A model generated the notes under the pieces. The model saw nothing but the letters and a program-made list of their open reading frames with translations, was not told the origin of the DNA and made no database searches. Of a stretch of 60,358 bases of DNA, positions 27,701-41,178 are shown in pieces (position 1 is the first letter of the stretch; the number at the start of each line of letters is the position of its first letter). Origin of the DNA: Rodentolepis nana (Eukaryota; Platyhelminthes; Cestoda; Cyclophyllidea; Hymenolepididae). The position numbers and the translations under genes are program-made. The DNA is taken from contig UZAE01012123.1 in NCBI GenBank assembly GCA_900617975.1, positions 1-60,358 of the forward strand. Direction: 5' to 3'.

Positions 27701-30215
27701 TTTTTATAAAAATGATTCAAATTTTCTAATTTTTTTCACCGACGGCACGATCTTGGCTAAAGGATGCACGGCTCTCAAATTCGAGGGATAATCTACCTTG
27801 TTACCAACTGGACTCCATAAGTATACTGTAAGGTTTTACCTTTCTCACTCTCGATCAAATCTTCTCTACAGCGTCAAATACTGAAAGTTGTTTCAGACGA
27901 TCATGTTAGCGAAGACTTTTTCCGAATGGCTGAGACGTTCTAGTTTATTAAGTAGTTCTTCGGCTGCCTACAGCCCATTAGAAAAATGCTTGTCTGGGAG
28001 GCTGCATAGTCAGAACTTTTGATACATTCATTTAAAATTATTATTATTTCTCAGAGAAGAAAATGTGGGATTCAACAGAAAGAGCAACAAAAGTAGAGGA
28101 GGAGGGAATCATGAAGGGATCGATTGTAAAGAGTCATTACTCAATTCGCCGTTTGGAAAGGATTTTGAAAAATTTATTGAATAGAAAGTGCGTACCTAAA
28201 CGTCCAAATTTCTTTATTTCTCAACTGGAATTGGGACGAATTCATATATACGATCGATCTTTTCACTTCGGTTCACTTTTGTCCTCCAGTGAAATAGAAG
28301 GCCGAATGTTTATTTTTATAATTCTCAACGGTCTACAATTTCAATATATTTCACATTGAATTGTGCTTCACTCAGTTTGTAAGCAAATATTTTTGAATTA
28401 TTGATGTAAAATATTAATTCATGCAATTGTCAAATAGATTTATGCCAATAGGCCGTTCTTTTAATTTGCGCAATTCTTCATTTGCAAGCGTGAATGTGAG
28501 TGATGATTTACCATTAAAATAAAATTTAATGACATTGTGACTCTCACCTCAAGAAATTTCACGAAGGCGTTACCTCTCAACCTCATCCATCTGTGACTGA
28601 AGTTAGTCGATATGGTAAAAAGTTGAAACCGTGGGTAATTGGTTGAAGGAACCAGAAATTACTAATGACAAGTCTTAACCTCTGTAGAACTGGTACAATG
28701 AGTTATAGGAAATTTCTAATAAGTGACTTGGTAATTTAATGGGTCGTTCACTAATCGACTGCATAAACAACGAAGGCCATTAGTTAACAAGCCATCAAGT
28801 TCTAAGCATGCAGTTTTTGAGGATAAAATTACGTTAACGTGTCTCTCATTTTTTCGTCTATTTGCTTTCGTCTCTGGTGGAGGCACCACTCACGGCTGCC
28901 CAACAAGTTACCGCTTTTTTGTTGACGTGCATGCTCAGAAAAGCAGACCCCTTTTTGATTCCAAATTGAACGAAAATTTCTGCATGAGGCAGATATCAGA
29001 CACAAGAGCCTTAGGAATTCAGATTTCCAAATGTCAATTAGTTAGTATGCAACCATTCTGGCATCCAATCATTTTGGAGCATATAAAAATATGGGGTAAA
29101 AATCCATAATCGCACAAGTGGTCGGAAAATTATTTGTTTAATTTAACTCCATAATTTAAATCGATGCTTCATTAAGATAATGCAAGGACTGTCTATGGAT
29201 GATTAGTCGAAAATTCGAAGGTCGTTAAATGTCATTTTCAGATATAATTACATTAATTTATCTGCCTCATTTTACCTCATTCTCAAAATTCTCTGTTGCT
29301 TCTATAGGTAAAGGATTTTTGAAGTGATTTCTAGTCTCACAGGCTAATGACTCAAAATCAATCAACTTTGTTTGTAAAACTTGAGTTCCCCAAGCACCTG
29401 TCCTTGAACATTCAATTCCCGATTTCGTTCCTACCTTCTCCTCTTTTCAACTCATTCCTTTGAACTAGCCTAAAGAAAGATCATTAACTCTTGGAAGAAG
29501 CAGCTAATCCAAAGTTTTTGTCTTTCTAGATCATTTTCTACAACGATGGAATTAATGCTGTCATATAAATATCGATTGCAATGACCTTTTCACGCATTTC
29601 TAAAGAAATGCAATAAAATGAAAATTTTATTCGTACCATTTTTTGTTCATCATGCTCTCTTCCTTACAAAATTTCTTCAAAATTACTGCTTCCAAGTAGT
29701 CCAAATTTTAAATTTCATTGTTTTAATTGCACGGGAATGTATATTGTTTGATTCAGGTCTACTCAGACAATCTACAAGACCCAGTTAGAAATTGGCGGAT
29801 TAATGTTAATTATCTGGCTTTGAGATATTGAGCAAGGCTCTTCATTCTGCCAACTCATGTGAAGCTACTGCAACGATTAAAATGATTAAGTGAATTAATT
29901 TAAATTTTCAAATAGAAATATGCTATCAAAACGTTTTGGGAAGTATTGGATAAAATAAAATATAATTAGAAAAAATTTTCTATAATTTATTACGTTTCAG
30001 ATTTCTCGAGTTTAATCAATTTAACTATGTAAAAAAATAATTTTGATAACTCTGCTTGACAATAATTAAATTCTATTCTAAGAACTATCATTTCGGAAAT
30101 ATTACTTTGTGGTTTTGTACTCCTTATAATTTGTATGTTTCTTCGGTGAAATTTTCCAATGGGCTAGAGGTGGTAACTAATAGCTGTGCCAAAACACCCA
30201 TTTTAAAATGTTCAT
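21778..30215. other. Intergenic, no gene seen
   Basis: These 8.4 kb are free of recognised repeats. They hold a G run at 22627-22636 and a CA run near 25257-25274. The frame at 26678-27001 (107 codons, minus) has a protein-like composition, but no start context, splice signals or motif supports it. Confidence 0.5.
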
Positions 30216-30229
30216 ATGTTTCCCAATAG

Positions 30230-30542
30230 GGGGGTGTGTGATAGACTTACCTCCACGTGGTGCACCCTGAGCAACGTATACTCATACGGCAAAATGGTCT
30301 ATTAACCGGCAGTTGACTTCTGACTTCAAACTACCATGACCCCACTCTACATCATATTCGACCCCTTCCACAGCACTCATCTAGCCTTTTCTTTGCCTTT
30401 GTATCTGTCTCTTTTACATCTGTAAGTCGCTCTTCCTTTCCTGCGTCGAATTTTTCTCACTTTAATGTTCCTCTCTTCTGTGAAGCCCGAAGTCAGCTAA
30501 AGGGCTAATGTTAGCCATCAAAATGCCTGCCATTTGAAAAAA
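30230..30542 (+). repeat. SINE-like retroposon copy 8, exact 14-bp TSD
   Basis: This full-length copy lies between two exact copies of ATGTTTCCCAATAG (30216-30229 and 30543-30556). It has a fixed GGGGGTGTG start and ends in an A-rich tail (CCATTTGAAAAAA). It is the clearest proof that the family moves by target-primed retroposition, and the exact duplication suggests a fairly recent insertion. CACGTG is intact. Confidence 0.95.
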
Positions 30543-30556
30543 ATGTTTCCCAATAG

Positions 30557-31371
30557 ATTAAACATTCCTGTAAATTGGTCTAAACCAATTGCTAAAGGCT
30601 CTACTCAGTAACCACACTAATGAAACACCTATCCAAGCGTAACAATATGGCATTACTTGATTGTTAATCTAGATGAAAACTTTCAAAGTGCTATTTCTAA
30701 AAAATTATTAATATTCAATTGAATATTTATCTCCTGGGCCTGTGCATCATTCTAACTCGGAGGTCGCTATTCTGGACATCGAGCATCCCATTATCTCTGT
30801 TTGATGGCTTCTGGTGAAAATATTTCATTAATCAGGTTAATTCCGGTCAAAATATTTTAAGCCCACAGCAGCCAAACATACTTGTGTTCCACCAATGACT
30901 ACTTTTGCATTCGCTAAAATTAATTCTGAGTTGTGATCAATGTAAGTCATTAGTTGTGGTAGATTATGTAACTGAGCTTCACGTCTCAAGATTTTTAAGC
31001 ATTAGGTCAATACCAGAATTCTTTCCCCCCTTCGTAATAAACATGGTTCCATTGTCTTATTTATTTGACCCAATTCTTGACAGAGGCGATTTATCAAGGT
31101 GATGAAATTGATATCCAGTATGTCACCCATTGATTTGGAAGCATTCTCGTGCAAAATATAAAACATAATTGTAAGAAAATGCTTAAATCAAGCTTGTTCA
31201 ACAAACAATGGGCATGTTGCAACGAAATGATAGCAGAGGACTATAAAATTTTCGATCATAATTTACTGATGGTTTAGGACTCAACGTGCATTTGAAGGTT
31301 GTCAGCTCAATTCCGGCTGATCACTGTGAGGATAAACAAAGATTGCATTTTAATTGTGCCACTAAGTAAGA
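30557..31371. other. Intergenic, no gene seen
   Basis: The only notable item is an exact 18-bp palindrome, AATATTCAATTGAATATT, at 30710-30727. Confidence 0.55.
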
Positions 31372-31384
31372 GAGAGGGAATTAT

Positions 31385-31697
31385 TTCTATCTAATGGCAG
31401 GTTTTATGATAGTTATCCTAAGTCCTTTATTTAACTTTGAGCTTCACAGAGGGTTGGAACAGTCAAAGTCACAAGCAGTGGAGAGAATGAAGCAGAAAAG
31501 TGATTCATAGATGCAAAAGAGACAGATTGGCACAAAGGTAGACAAAAAGGAGAGATGGGTACAGTGGAAGAATTGGAATATGACATACAGTAGGATTATG
31601 GTAGCTTGAAGTCAACTGGCAGTTTATTGACTTATTACCGTATGAGTATACGTTTTCCAGGATGCACCAAGTGAAGTTTAGTCTACTGCGCACCTCG
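31385..31697 (-). repeat. SINE-like retroposon copy 9
   Basis: This is a full-length but diverged inverted copy. Its flanks GAGAGGGAATTAT (31372-31384) and GAGAAAAAATTAT (31698-31710) match at 10 of 13. Both the E-box (CAAGTG) and the antisense donor (GTTTAGT) are mutated. It is an older member of the family. Confidence 0.85.
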
Positions 31698-31710
31698 GAG
31701 AAAAAATTAT

Positions 31711-33165
31711 GACGTCAGTAAATAATTTGAAAACACTAACAAAACGTCCACCATGGGGATTTAAACTCGAAGCAGACTCGCATATCCTTGACTTGCAATT
31801 TACCCTTTTCATGAATAATAAAATCTAAAGTGGGAAGTCTTCTATGCCAAAATGGCATTTGCAGATCGATTGTCTCCTTTTTACTTTAACTAGGATAATC
31901 TGCATCAAATTTAACTCACTCATTGTTCATTTCAGAGCTAATTTCCATCGCTATTGAGTTTGTCCATCTCTTGGCCTTCTGAATTGGCAAGGATTGATTA
32001 CGACGGCTGTCTTAATTCATTAAGGAAGGTCTTGAACTAATCTAGTTGAGCTCTTGTAACAGTTCTAATCCTAGAATCAGAAGAACAATGCATAACGTGT
32101 ATGTTTACCGAGGGTTTAAAGAAATGCTTGCAGTAATTAAAATATCTTTAAGACTTGGAATACTTTGAAATTGTTTCATTCAGCAAACAAAGGACGAATG
32201 ATAATATTCCAACTTTGAAGTATTTGCATATTAGGACGCTAAACATCGAATTTTAACCAAGAAATGAGAGTGAGCTTTCCTCCGCTGTATCTCTTAGTTC
32301 TGCTCACACACTTTAAGATAGCTTTAAAATTTTCAAAAGTCTGAGTTTTTCATTCCCGTAGGCAACACTAATATATTCTAACAATGGTTTTTTGTTATGT
32401 ACAAAAAGAAAACATTAACAAGTTGACTAAGTTATTATATTCCATTATTTTAATGAAAATCAAATAACTGAATTTTTTATCACAACCTTCATCAACCATA
32501 TCAGTGCAAATTACTTTTAAGTGGAAATATGTGCAAATCTTTTCATTTAATTTTAATCTAATTAATTTTGTTTTACTAGGAATTTATTTTGATTTCTTAT
32601 GATATCTCTCAAGAGCGTCGAACAAAGCTCCTTCCCACCCTTCTGTATATTCAAGTATTAAAATAATCAATAAACGGCTTAAAATAATTAATCATTGTCA
32701 AAACCACACTAAATAAAATAGAATGGCAATTGGATTATGACATGATTGCCAAGGCCACAAATACTAACTACTGACACCCGCAAAACTCTAAATCGCAAAC
32801 GAACTTTAAATTATTGGAATTAAAATTTTAAAATAGACTACCGCTTACTAATGATATAAACAAAATATATCTTTCTCACTCTTAATATATCTAATCAAAC
32901 AATATGCCTTAGTGTTCGCCGTATATCGGAAGTAAACTATGGAAAGTCACTTCTCGTTAATTGGATTGTGCTTCACAAAAGTTCACTTTATTGGAGGCAA
33001 CTCGCTTGAGCATTTTCACCGAAAAGGCATGTTTAAAAGCTTTAAGTGTCAACTTTTGGCTTTAGTAAATTAATCAATATGACTCTCTAACCCTGACATG
33101 AAAATGACACTCCGCCTCCAATTCTTGGTGTATTCGAATATACGGTCTCCGCTGCAATAAGACTT
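31711..33165. other. Intergenic, no gene seen
   Basis: AT-rich sequence; I see no gene, RNA or repeat that I can name. Confidence 0.55.
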
Positions 33166-33169
33166 TTAG

Positions 33170-33459
33170 TTATTTTAATCAAATGACAGGCTTTATGATG
33201 GTTATCATAAGTCCTTTGTTGACTTCGGGCTCCATAGAAAGAAGGAGCATCAAAGGCACAGAAAAGTGATTCACAGCTGTAGAAGAGACAGACACAGAGG
33301 CAGAGGAAATGGAAAGGTGAGTACAGTAGAAGTGGTGGAATAAGGCATATAGTGGGGTCGTGATAGTTTGAAGTCAATCGCAGGTTTATTATTTTTTTTC
33401 CCCGTATGAGAATACGTTGCCCAGGATGCATCATGTGGAGGTAAGTCTACTGTGCCTCC
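33170..33459 (-). repeat. SINE-like retroposon copy 10
   Basis: This inverted copy lacks about 20-30 bp of its C-rich central part. The antisense donor GGAGGTAAGTC is intact and the E-box has become CATGTG, consistent with CpG decay. The flanks share only AGACT-type similarity, so the target-site duplication is uncertain. Confidence 0.85.
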
Positions 33460-36340
33460 CGCCCCTCCCCTCCCTTAGACTATTTCGAAATAAATAATTT
33501 TGCATAAATAAAAAATGTTTTTTTTTCTTAGAATTTAACAAATCTCCTTCGTGTGGTAAAAATATAAAAGTCATTTCAATACTTTCTAAATTTAATAAAT
33601 TTGAGGTCCTAAGTTAAACTAGAGTTAGGTAGAACTCGTGAGTTCAAGACCGAACTTGACCTATATCACTTTTTCATTCTAAAAGAAAGAAAATTGAATG
33701 TCTATCTGTGTAATCTTTTCTTCGGACTGACAAAAAGTTGAATATGAATCTTGGTGAGCAAGACTTATATTAGGACTTCAGTCTTGGCGCAAAATGGAAA
33801 TAAACAATTATTCCCGATTTTGAAGTAACTGCATGCAGCTTAATTCAAGCATCTGCATTTGAAGATTAATCAGCCCCCTTTCTAATACCTCAACTAAAAA
33901 TTTTATTATTATTAAAACCATTTAGTAATAGCTTCAGTCATATGTTCAGCCCACTTAATTTCTGACTGGTTATGCTTACATTCACTTTGATGTTTGCGTA
34001 CATAAATAACAAGTTCAATTATTACTTATAAAAGAACGAAAATACTCGAGTTTGCATTTGAGTAACAAAATATTTTACTTCCATGCAGGAAGTTTTTATT
34101 TAAATGTTAGAATTTATGATTATTGGTAAAAATTCGAAAAAAATTCATATTTATCCACAACAAAATTAATTGCAAATCCAGAACTAATTTTTCACTAATT
34201 GGTATATAATGACAAAATTAAAATACAAAAAATTTTTATTTTATGCAAAAAATTGACCATTTTTACAGAGAAATACTTTGACTGTTTTACTTTCAATTTC
34301 AGTAATTATTATGTCACATTATGCTTTGGGTTTATTAATAAAATGTATTAAGAAGCTAAATGCTCCATTTGATTAAATTTATTTTTTGGGTATGTGAATG
34401 TGAAAGGCGTTTGTGCTTTTGACCTCCTCAATTAGCCCCCAATCAACTAGCGCATTCAATCACCCAACCGCTTCACGATCGAAACCTTTTGTCTTTCGTT
34501 TGTTACTCACCTTGTTTGTCTAACCCCCCCCCCCCCCCCCAAATAAAAATAGCTTAGCTTCGCTATTTTCTTCTTCAATTGGACTGATTAAAAAGGAATT
34601 CGCTATATTTACCTTTAGCTGCCAAAATATTCAAGAAATTTGTAGGTTTTAAGCTTAATGTAAATTTAAGAGACCAGTTGAATGAGAGAAGCGAATTTGC
34701 AAAGGATGCTCAACTTGATGAGCAGATCTTCATGATCTCTTCAAAGTATGGAAACGTTTTGGTTTATCTTACATTTTATTTCATACATCGTTCTTTGAGT
34801 CCCCTTTTGGTATTTATTTTACCTTAAATAAAACTTTAACAGTAATATGACGTCGATTAATAGAGGTCAATTTCTTAATTGACCTGCTCACTGTTTGAAG
34901 TGAACTTGAAAAGGGTTAAGAATTAGTACTCGCTCGAACAATAGGAAGTACTTTATATTTTTAGTTCCTAGATCTGCAATTTTATTACCTTTCTTTAATT
35001 AGTTTCTTCATTAGATTACCTCAAAATCGAAAACGTTGCAATTCGTATTCTCAATGCGATCAATGATCTGCTATTTTTTAATGAACGGACTATATACAGA
35101 AATAATATTAACACCTCACTGGTTGGTCACCACAAATAAATTAATTAATTAACTAGTTAGAATTAAATCAATATGAGGTTAATTTAAAACTCATGCGTGG
35201 TACATCAGCAAAATATTACAGATTTTGATTATGTAAAAATTTCCGGATACCGGAGCACTAAAATATTAAAAAAGGGGAATAACGGAAAGAGTAAACAATG
35301 GGAGATCATGAATTCAAGGCATTAAACACCTCATTTGATTCCTGTCTGTATTGAGTCAGCAAAGTTCTCATTTCGTTGACTAATCATCCAATTTTCAAAA
35401 TTTTAAGAAAGTTTTCGAGGAAGTCCATGCACATTACGATTTAACTGAGCCGCCTGTCTAGCCACTTCAAATTATGAATTTTTCTCTTTGTCGTCAAGAG
35501 CAGGCATTGACAACAGCTCAGATTACAACCCACTTAGACTCAATGACATTTGCATAGCTAACAATGAGCAGACAATTCATGCTGCACCCTCAACATGCCT
35601 TGAAAACAAATCAATACAGTCAGAGGCAGTCAAATAGATTGGCGTTTATTGTTTAGTGGTTTTATGGCGTCTACCTGTCATTTTTCGCTCTTTCAAAATA
35701 AAGACAAAGCGAACGCACTCCTTCAACAGGCTATAGTCAGGGAAAAAACTGGCTCATTTGGGATCAAGATGTGTATTTAAATGCAGCAGCGATTGTCCAT
35801 ATACTGACATGTGGCAAAATAAGTTATTGTCTGATGCGGTTGTGTGGAGGTCGATAAGAAGAGTGTCCACTCAAATGCTTCAAACATTTCTCTAGTAATC
35901 TACCATTTTGGATTGCTTGTGTTCATAGAAGGTGGCTATCAAGCAATTTGGTCAATAAGAGTCAAATTGAAAAATCAGCTTTAGTTGATGAAAATTCATT
36001 AATTGCTATAAAAATAGAATATCTTAGAGAGTTCAATTGGATCAGGTCGATTAACTAGTTATGAACGGTTAAATTCAGGTATCCAAACAAATGATCTTTT
36101 CGGCTCTAAATATGATCAGGTTATCAGAGGGTCATTAAATTTGGAAATCTAAAATCGAGGTCATATAATTAGTCGCAGGAGGAAAATGCTCTAAAAATTA
36201 GAGAAAAATAAATAGAATATTTGATTTAACGTTGATATCTACGCAATGCTCCTGTCGTTGGTCACTTTCATCGTCTTCTCTTATCATATCTCCACCACAT
36301 TGTCACCACTTTACGTAGTAGAGCTGTCTCATACTAATTG
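33460..36340. other. Intergenic, no gene seen
   Basis: A 17-base C run lies at 34524-34540. There is a short tRNA box-B-like string (GTTCAAGACC) near 33641, without a cloverleaf around it. Nothing else is identified. Confidence 0.5.
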
Positions 36341-36343
36341 CTA

Positions 36344-36670
36344 TTATTTATTTATTTCAAATGGCAGGCGTTGTGATAGGTGTCATTAGCCCTTTAGTTG
36401 ACTTCGGGCTTCACAGAATGGAAGAGGCACATCAAAGGGGCAAAAAGTCGAGAGCTGGAAGAGGCACATCAAAGGGGCAAAAAGTCGAGAGGGAGGTGGA
36501 ACAGAATAATGATTCACAGACGTAAAAGAGACAGACAGACACAAAGGTAAAAAAAGGCAAGGTGAGTTCCATGGAATCAGTCGGATGTGACATACAGTGG
36601 GGTGATGGTAATTTGAAGTCAGAAGTCAACTGCCGATTAATGGACTTTTTTTGCCGTATGAGTATACGTT
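36344..36670 (-). repeat. SINE-like retroposon copy 11, 5'-truncated, internal 37-bp duplication
   Basis: This inverted copy has a complete ATAAATA tail but stops at GTATACGTT and lacks the first 45 bp or so, including the E-box. A 5' truncation of this kind is typical of incomplete reverse transcription. A 37-bp unit (GGAAGAGGCACATC...) is tandemly repeated at 36420-36456 and 36457-36493. Confidence 0.88.
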
Positions 36671-38763
36671 TACATTAGTAGGCATTATCGTTAGTCACTC
36701 TGTTGAATTGAGGATTATCCAATGAAATTGGCATTTAATTAATTAGGTGAGTTCATAGTGAAGGCGATGTCAATGCCTTTTTTGCGCTGCATCCCACACA
36801 ATTACTGCCTACATTTGTTTGAGTTGAATTTTTTTTTATTTGAGCAATGAATGAATGAAAGGGTGAATGAATAGCGAAGATTAAAGGGGTAGGCGGATAG
36901 AATTGATGGCCGAATAAATTCCTGCTAATGTGAGGAAGGATGTATTAATAAAATTAAATAACCACCCCCCCCCCCCCCCAAATATCACTAACTCACCGTG
37001 ACAGGATTCTTCATTGATTAAATCTCCAATTATGCGAATTGAAGTGCATCATTATATTCGTACGAAAACCAGTGGAAAGTAGCAGTTTATTTTTCAGCAA
37101 TGACTACTGGTGAAATAGTCATAGTGGGCTTCGAGTTAAAAAGAGGTTATAAGATTGGTACCCATCGGGGCACATTCAGTGTTATTGAAATTCAATGATA
37201 TAGGTCAGTTATGACCGAACGCTATCTCTATCCTGTAAGCCTTGTTAAAATCCATCCTAAAGAGCTTTCGAAAATTCTAGGTTGGTATGGAGAATCACCT
37301 ACATTAATTCACTTTTTAAAAAAATATTGCGCTGGCAATTTTGTAGAGTAAACCGAAATTGGTAGTATTTTAGCCAAAAAAGGTGCATAGAATAGCCACC
37401 TCAAAAGGCTTGGTGGCATTCAATTAACTCTGCACAAATGTTTGTTCCTTCTTGTTAGGTTTATTTAAAGCTCATATTTAACACTAATTCTGTTCTCACA
37501 CTCGATTATCCATTGTTACTCATTGAGTACGATTCCAATTTCAAACTCCGAGATTCAACTCCTAGGTTCTAGTGTGTTTTCCGGTAGTTAGTGCACTTTA
37601 GGTAGCCGATCGAATTGGATCTTGCATCCTCCTGACATATTACGATAAATTTAGCTAGATGTAAGCGGCATGCGTCCCGGATTAGGAGGAAGTGACGGGG
37701 GGGGGGTACAATATGACGGTTGATCGAATTTCCACCCCTCTATCAATAAGGTGAAGACATGAGTCAGAAGGTTTGGATTGCACTGAGAGTTTGTTCAAAC
37801 ATGGGAGCCAGAGGTGCACAACAATCGCAATGCCTAAATGAGTTCCTGTCCAAAATGCGCGACACTTATTGGCTGGCTAATAATTTTGTTTATTCAGTCA
37901 TATTAGATCGCAATTAGATTAGATCAAAGTTTATTCAGTTTACAGTACTCTAAATATTGCTGTCGTAGGAAAAGGGCAAATGTGTGTGCACCCTGTCAGT
38001 TAGTCTGAAAAGTAGAAACTTGAAATAGTTTAATTTGTGAACTTATTGCATGCTATAAATTCGGAATGTGGTTTTGAACTAAGGTTATACTCAATATGTT
38101 CGATAATTGCGATCCTGTTCCTAAAATACTATTTTTTTTAATGTTCCAGAAATCGGTAACTTATTTTCACAATAGGAAGTTAGAATATAGAAATTCCTAT
38201 TCAAATTGATTGAGGTCTGTCAAGAAGTGCCAATTCGAAGGTCAAGTTCATAATTCTTGCAAACATGTTCCTAGAGTTTTAAGAAAATTTCGGAAACTGC
38301 TTAATCACAAATAAAAGTTCGAGAACACCCTATCTATTCGTTATTCACCCGAAAGAGACTAAGTAGTTTGATCGTTTTATTTCCCAAATCAATTGTTTTA
38401 TCTCTCTCTGTATGAATTTTTAAATGGAATGTTTAACAAAACTTTGGCATCTGATAAATGATTTGAGCATCATCATATGATATAGCCGTTAAAATGCAGT
38501 AATTTCTACTGAGATGAAGGACATCAAAATAACGTAGTTAAAACCGCTTAGAATGTTCCATATCAATCCATTGAAGTAAAAAGGTATTTAAATGAACACT
38601 CGTGATTTATAGCCAAGTGTGTACTGTCAACTAAACGCATACATTAATACAATCTGATGAATTGCAATTTGTTCATCATATAACCACAGAGAACAGAGAG
38701 CTTTATGAACTGAACTTTTAATCACCGCATACACACACACACTCATACACACACCCCTCTCCT
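36671..38763. other. Intergenic, no gene seen
   Basis: A 15-base C run lies at 36965-36979 and a G run at 37697-37706. A CA-rich stretch precedes the assembly gap. No coding content is supported. Confidence 0.55.
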
Positions 38764-38865
38764 CCCCCCCCCCCCCNNNNNNNNNNNNNNNNNNNNNNNN
38801 NNNNNNNNNNNNNNNNNNNNNNNNNNNNNNNNNNNNNNNNNNNNNNTCCCCCCCCCCCCCCCCCC
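38764..38865. other. Assembly gap inside a poly-C tract
   Basis: Seventy Ns (38777-38846) are flanked by C runs of 13 (38764-38776) and 18 (38848-38865). The gap is probably a failure to sequence through a C homopolymer, and its true length is unknown. Open frames that cross it are artefacts. Confidence 0.95.
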
Positions 38866-39206
38866 ACCACCTCGCCAATTTTGTGGCTTATAAAACCTAA
38901 GTACCACTAATGAAGTTGTGCGCAAACTCACTTTTGTTTATCATTATTTTAGAAAGATAGCCTCTTCTGGACAGCTTCTCTGTCTCTATGCTTTGGTCTG
39001 AAGTTAATCAAGGTTGCTTTCAAGTCCCCACCAACCTAGATAGTGAACTTTCTTCATTGCTGCTTTCCTCACGGAATATTATATTTTGTTAACATAATGC
39101 CACCTTTTGCACGGTAAGGTTCCTCTCTTCTTTCTCCTTAAGTTTGATTACCTGCAACATGAGTAATTTGAAGACTTCTTTGTTAAACGGTATAATCTTC
39201 CTATAT

Positions 39207-39509
39207 GGGGTGTGCGTTAGACTTACCTCCACGTGGTGCCCCCTGGGCAACGTATACGTCGGTTGATCGGCAGTTGACTTCTGACTTTAAACTACCATCA
39301 CCCCACTCTATGTCATATTCGCCCACTTCACAGTACTCACATTACCTTTTTTTCTATCATTACTACCTTCGTCTTTGAAACCCTCTTCTGTTCCCACCCT
39401 CTCTCAACTTTTTCACTTTGATGTTCCTTCTCCTCTGTGAAGCCTGAAGTCAACTAAAGGGCTAATGATGACCATCAAAACGCCTGCCATTTGTTATAAA
39501 TAAATAAAT
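39207..39509 (+). repeat. SINE-like retroposon copy 12
   Basis: This sense copy has the flanks AATCTTCCTATAT (39194-39206) and AATGTTTCTATAT (39510-39522), matching at 11 of 13. It ends in a clean ATAAATAAATAAATA tail. About 25 bp of the head (from after GTATAC to GGTTGATCGG) are missing, which removes the inner hairpin. CACGTG is intact. Confidence 0.9.
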
Positions 39510-39522
39510 AATGTTTCTATAT

Positions 39523-40866
39523 AATTAATCTCACTCACGATTGTAATTGACCCAGATCCTATGAGATTTGACGATTAGCTAGCATTACCTATGAAATACT
39601 TTTTAGAAATTAAATACTACGCATTCATTGAGGCAGTTATGTCTAGACTTAGCGTCAGAGCATTAGAGAATTTGAGAGACCATATATAGACACTTGAAAG
39701 GTTAAATTACTAACCTCAAGATTACGGATATATTCTGTCGACTTGAAATAATTTTCAACTGACGAGTACCACGTCCGTGGATTTTTTTAACTTGTGGACA
39801 AGAATTTTGACAACAACTCAGTTGGTAAAATCTTGAGATTTTTATAATCTGCCCTAAATCCGGAATCAGGAGCCACCGATTAGAAGGAAAGGAGAGGAGA
39901 GTTTTGTTCACAGATATTAATATAATGTTATTTAATGCCTAAATTCTTAAATTCGTTGACATTTTCGTCTTAACTTTCCCATTAAACTAGCATAAATCAT
40001 CTGAAGAAAGAATTATCGAGAATAAAAATCGGTACATGGCTAGGGCACTTTTGAAAGGCCCAATTTTTCCGCCATTATAACTCCAAGAAACGGGTAGGAT
40101 GTAACTTTCAAGGCAGGCACCACGTTCAATCCAACCCTCATCAAAACAATCGATTTGAAAATCAGCCTCACATATTCCTTGACGTTGGAAGAAAATGCGT
40201 AATTTACGAGAATCCCATTGATTAGATTTCTACATACTTTCTCAAAACAATGTCCAATATCTACAACGGCTGGAATCGCACTTCTTAGATTAGTATTATT
40301 CGATTTATTTTTTTTCATAAACGCTCATATATATTTTTTCCAATAACTGAAAGTTAATATCTTGTAATACAACTGGTTAGGTAATTAATACGTACTCGAT
40401 GAATAGTAAGCATTGTTTTCGGAATAAATAATAAAATTATGCCTCAAAATCAGACACCAAGAACATTCAATTCGACTTTTAATGGGTACTCTTTCTGTAA
40501 CAGAGCAATAAATCACAAATTATTAGTTAAATATGCAGCAAACGAGACTATGTGTGAAGTTAATTAAATTAGCGACATCTTTACTTCAAGCGACTTTCTA
40601 GCCGTGATATATTCACCAGTCAGAATCAGCTAGTTTAAATTGAAAAAAAGAATTATGGTGAATGATCAGATCTGAACTACGTCGATAATCACTATTCGAA
40701 AGACTATACATCTTCCTGCTCCTTTTTACTGTTTTTTTCTTCGACTAAATCGAAATTGAGAGGGGGACATGTTTGTTGTAACTTCAGTTTTGTTCTATTA
40801 ACGAGGATAATCAACCATGATGAGTCATTAGTATCAAGTAATACGTTAAGAGTTTGGTAATTATGT
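39523..40866. other. Intergenic, no gene seen
   Basis: Minus-strand frames at 39702-39911 and 40040-40318 (69 and 92 codons) have no motif or splice context and are not annotated. Nothing else is visible. Confidence 0.5.
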
Positions 40867-40876
40867 TTGCATTGAG

Positions 40877-41168
40877 GAGTGCGTGATAGACTTACCTCCA
40901 CGTGGACAACGTATACTCATACGGCAAAAAGTCTATTAACTGGCAGATGACTTCTGACTTTAACTACCATCACCCCACTGTAAGTCAAATTCGACCACTT
41001 CAACTGTACTCATCTTACCTTCTCTCTGCATTTGTGTCGGTCTGTCTCTTTTACATCTGTGAATCGCTCTTCTTCCCCCCCCCCCTCTCTCGAATTTTCT
41101 CACTATATTGCTCATCTCCTCTGTGAAGTCCAAAGTCAGCTAAAGGGTTAATGATAACTATAAAAATA
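40877..41168 (+). repeat. SINE-like retroposon copy 13
   Basis: This sense copy has an intact CCACGTGG followed by a small deletion of TGCACCCTGGGC. TTTGCATTGA occurs at both ends (40867-40876 and 41169-41178) and may be the target-site duplication. The right-hand copy could instead be a decayed version of the family's own CTGCCATTTGA, so this is ambiguous. A C run at 41075-41085 lies in the normally C-rich centre. Confidence 0.85.
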
Positions 41169-41178
41169 TTTGCATTGA

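Noticed and set aside
33087..33434. 115-codon minus-strand frame and similar frames at 31505, 36432, 40902, 56321 and 58368
   Set aside because: These frames read through retroposon copies. Shared peptides such as SINWQLTS come from the repeat sequence and not from a conserved protein.
38627..38931. Frames crossing the N gap
   Set aside because: They consist of poly-Gly from the C/G runs and unknown residues, and are artefacts of the gap.
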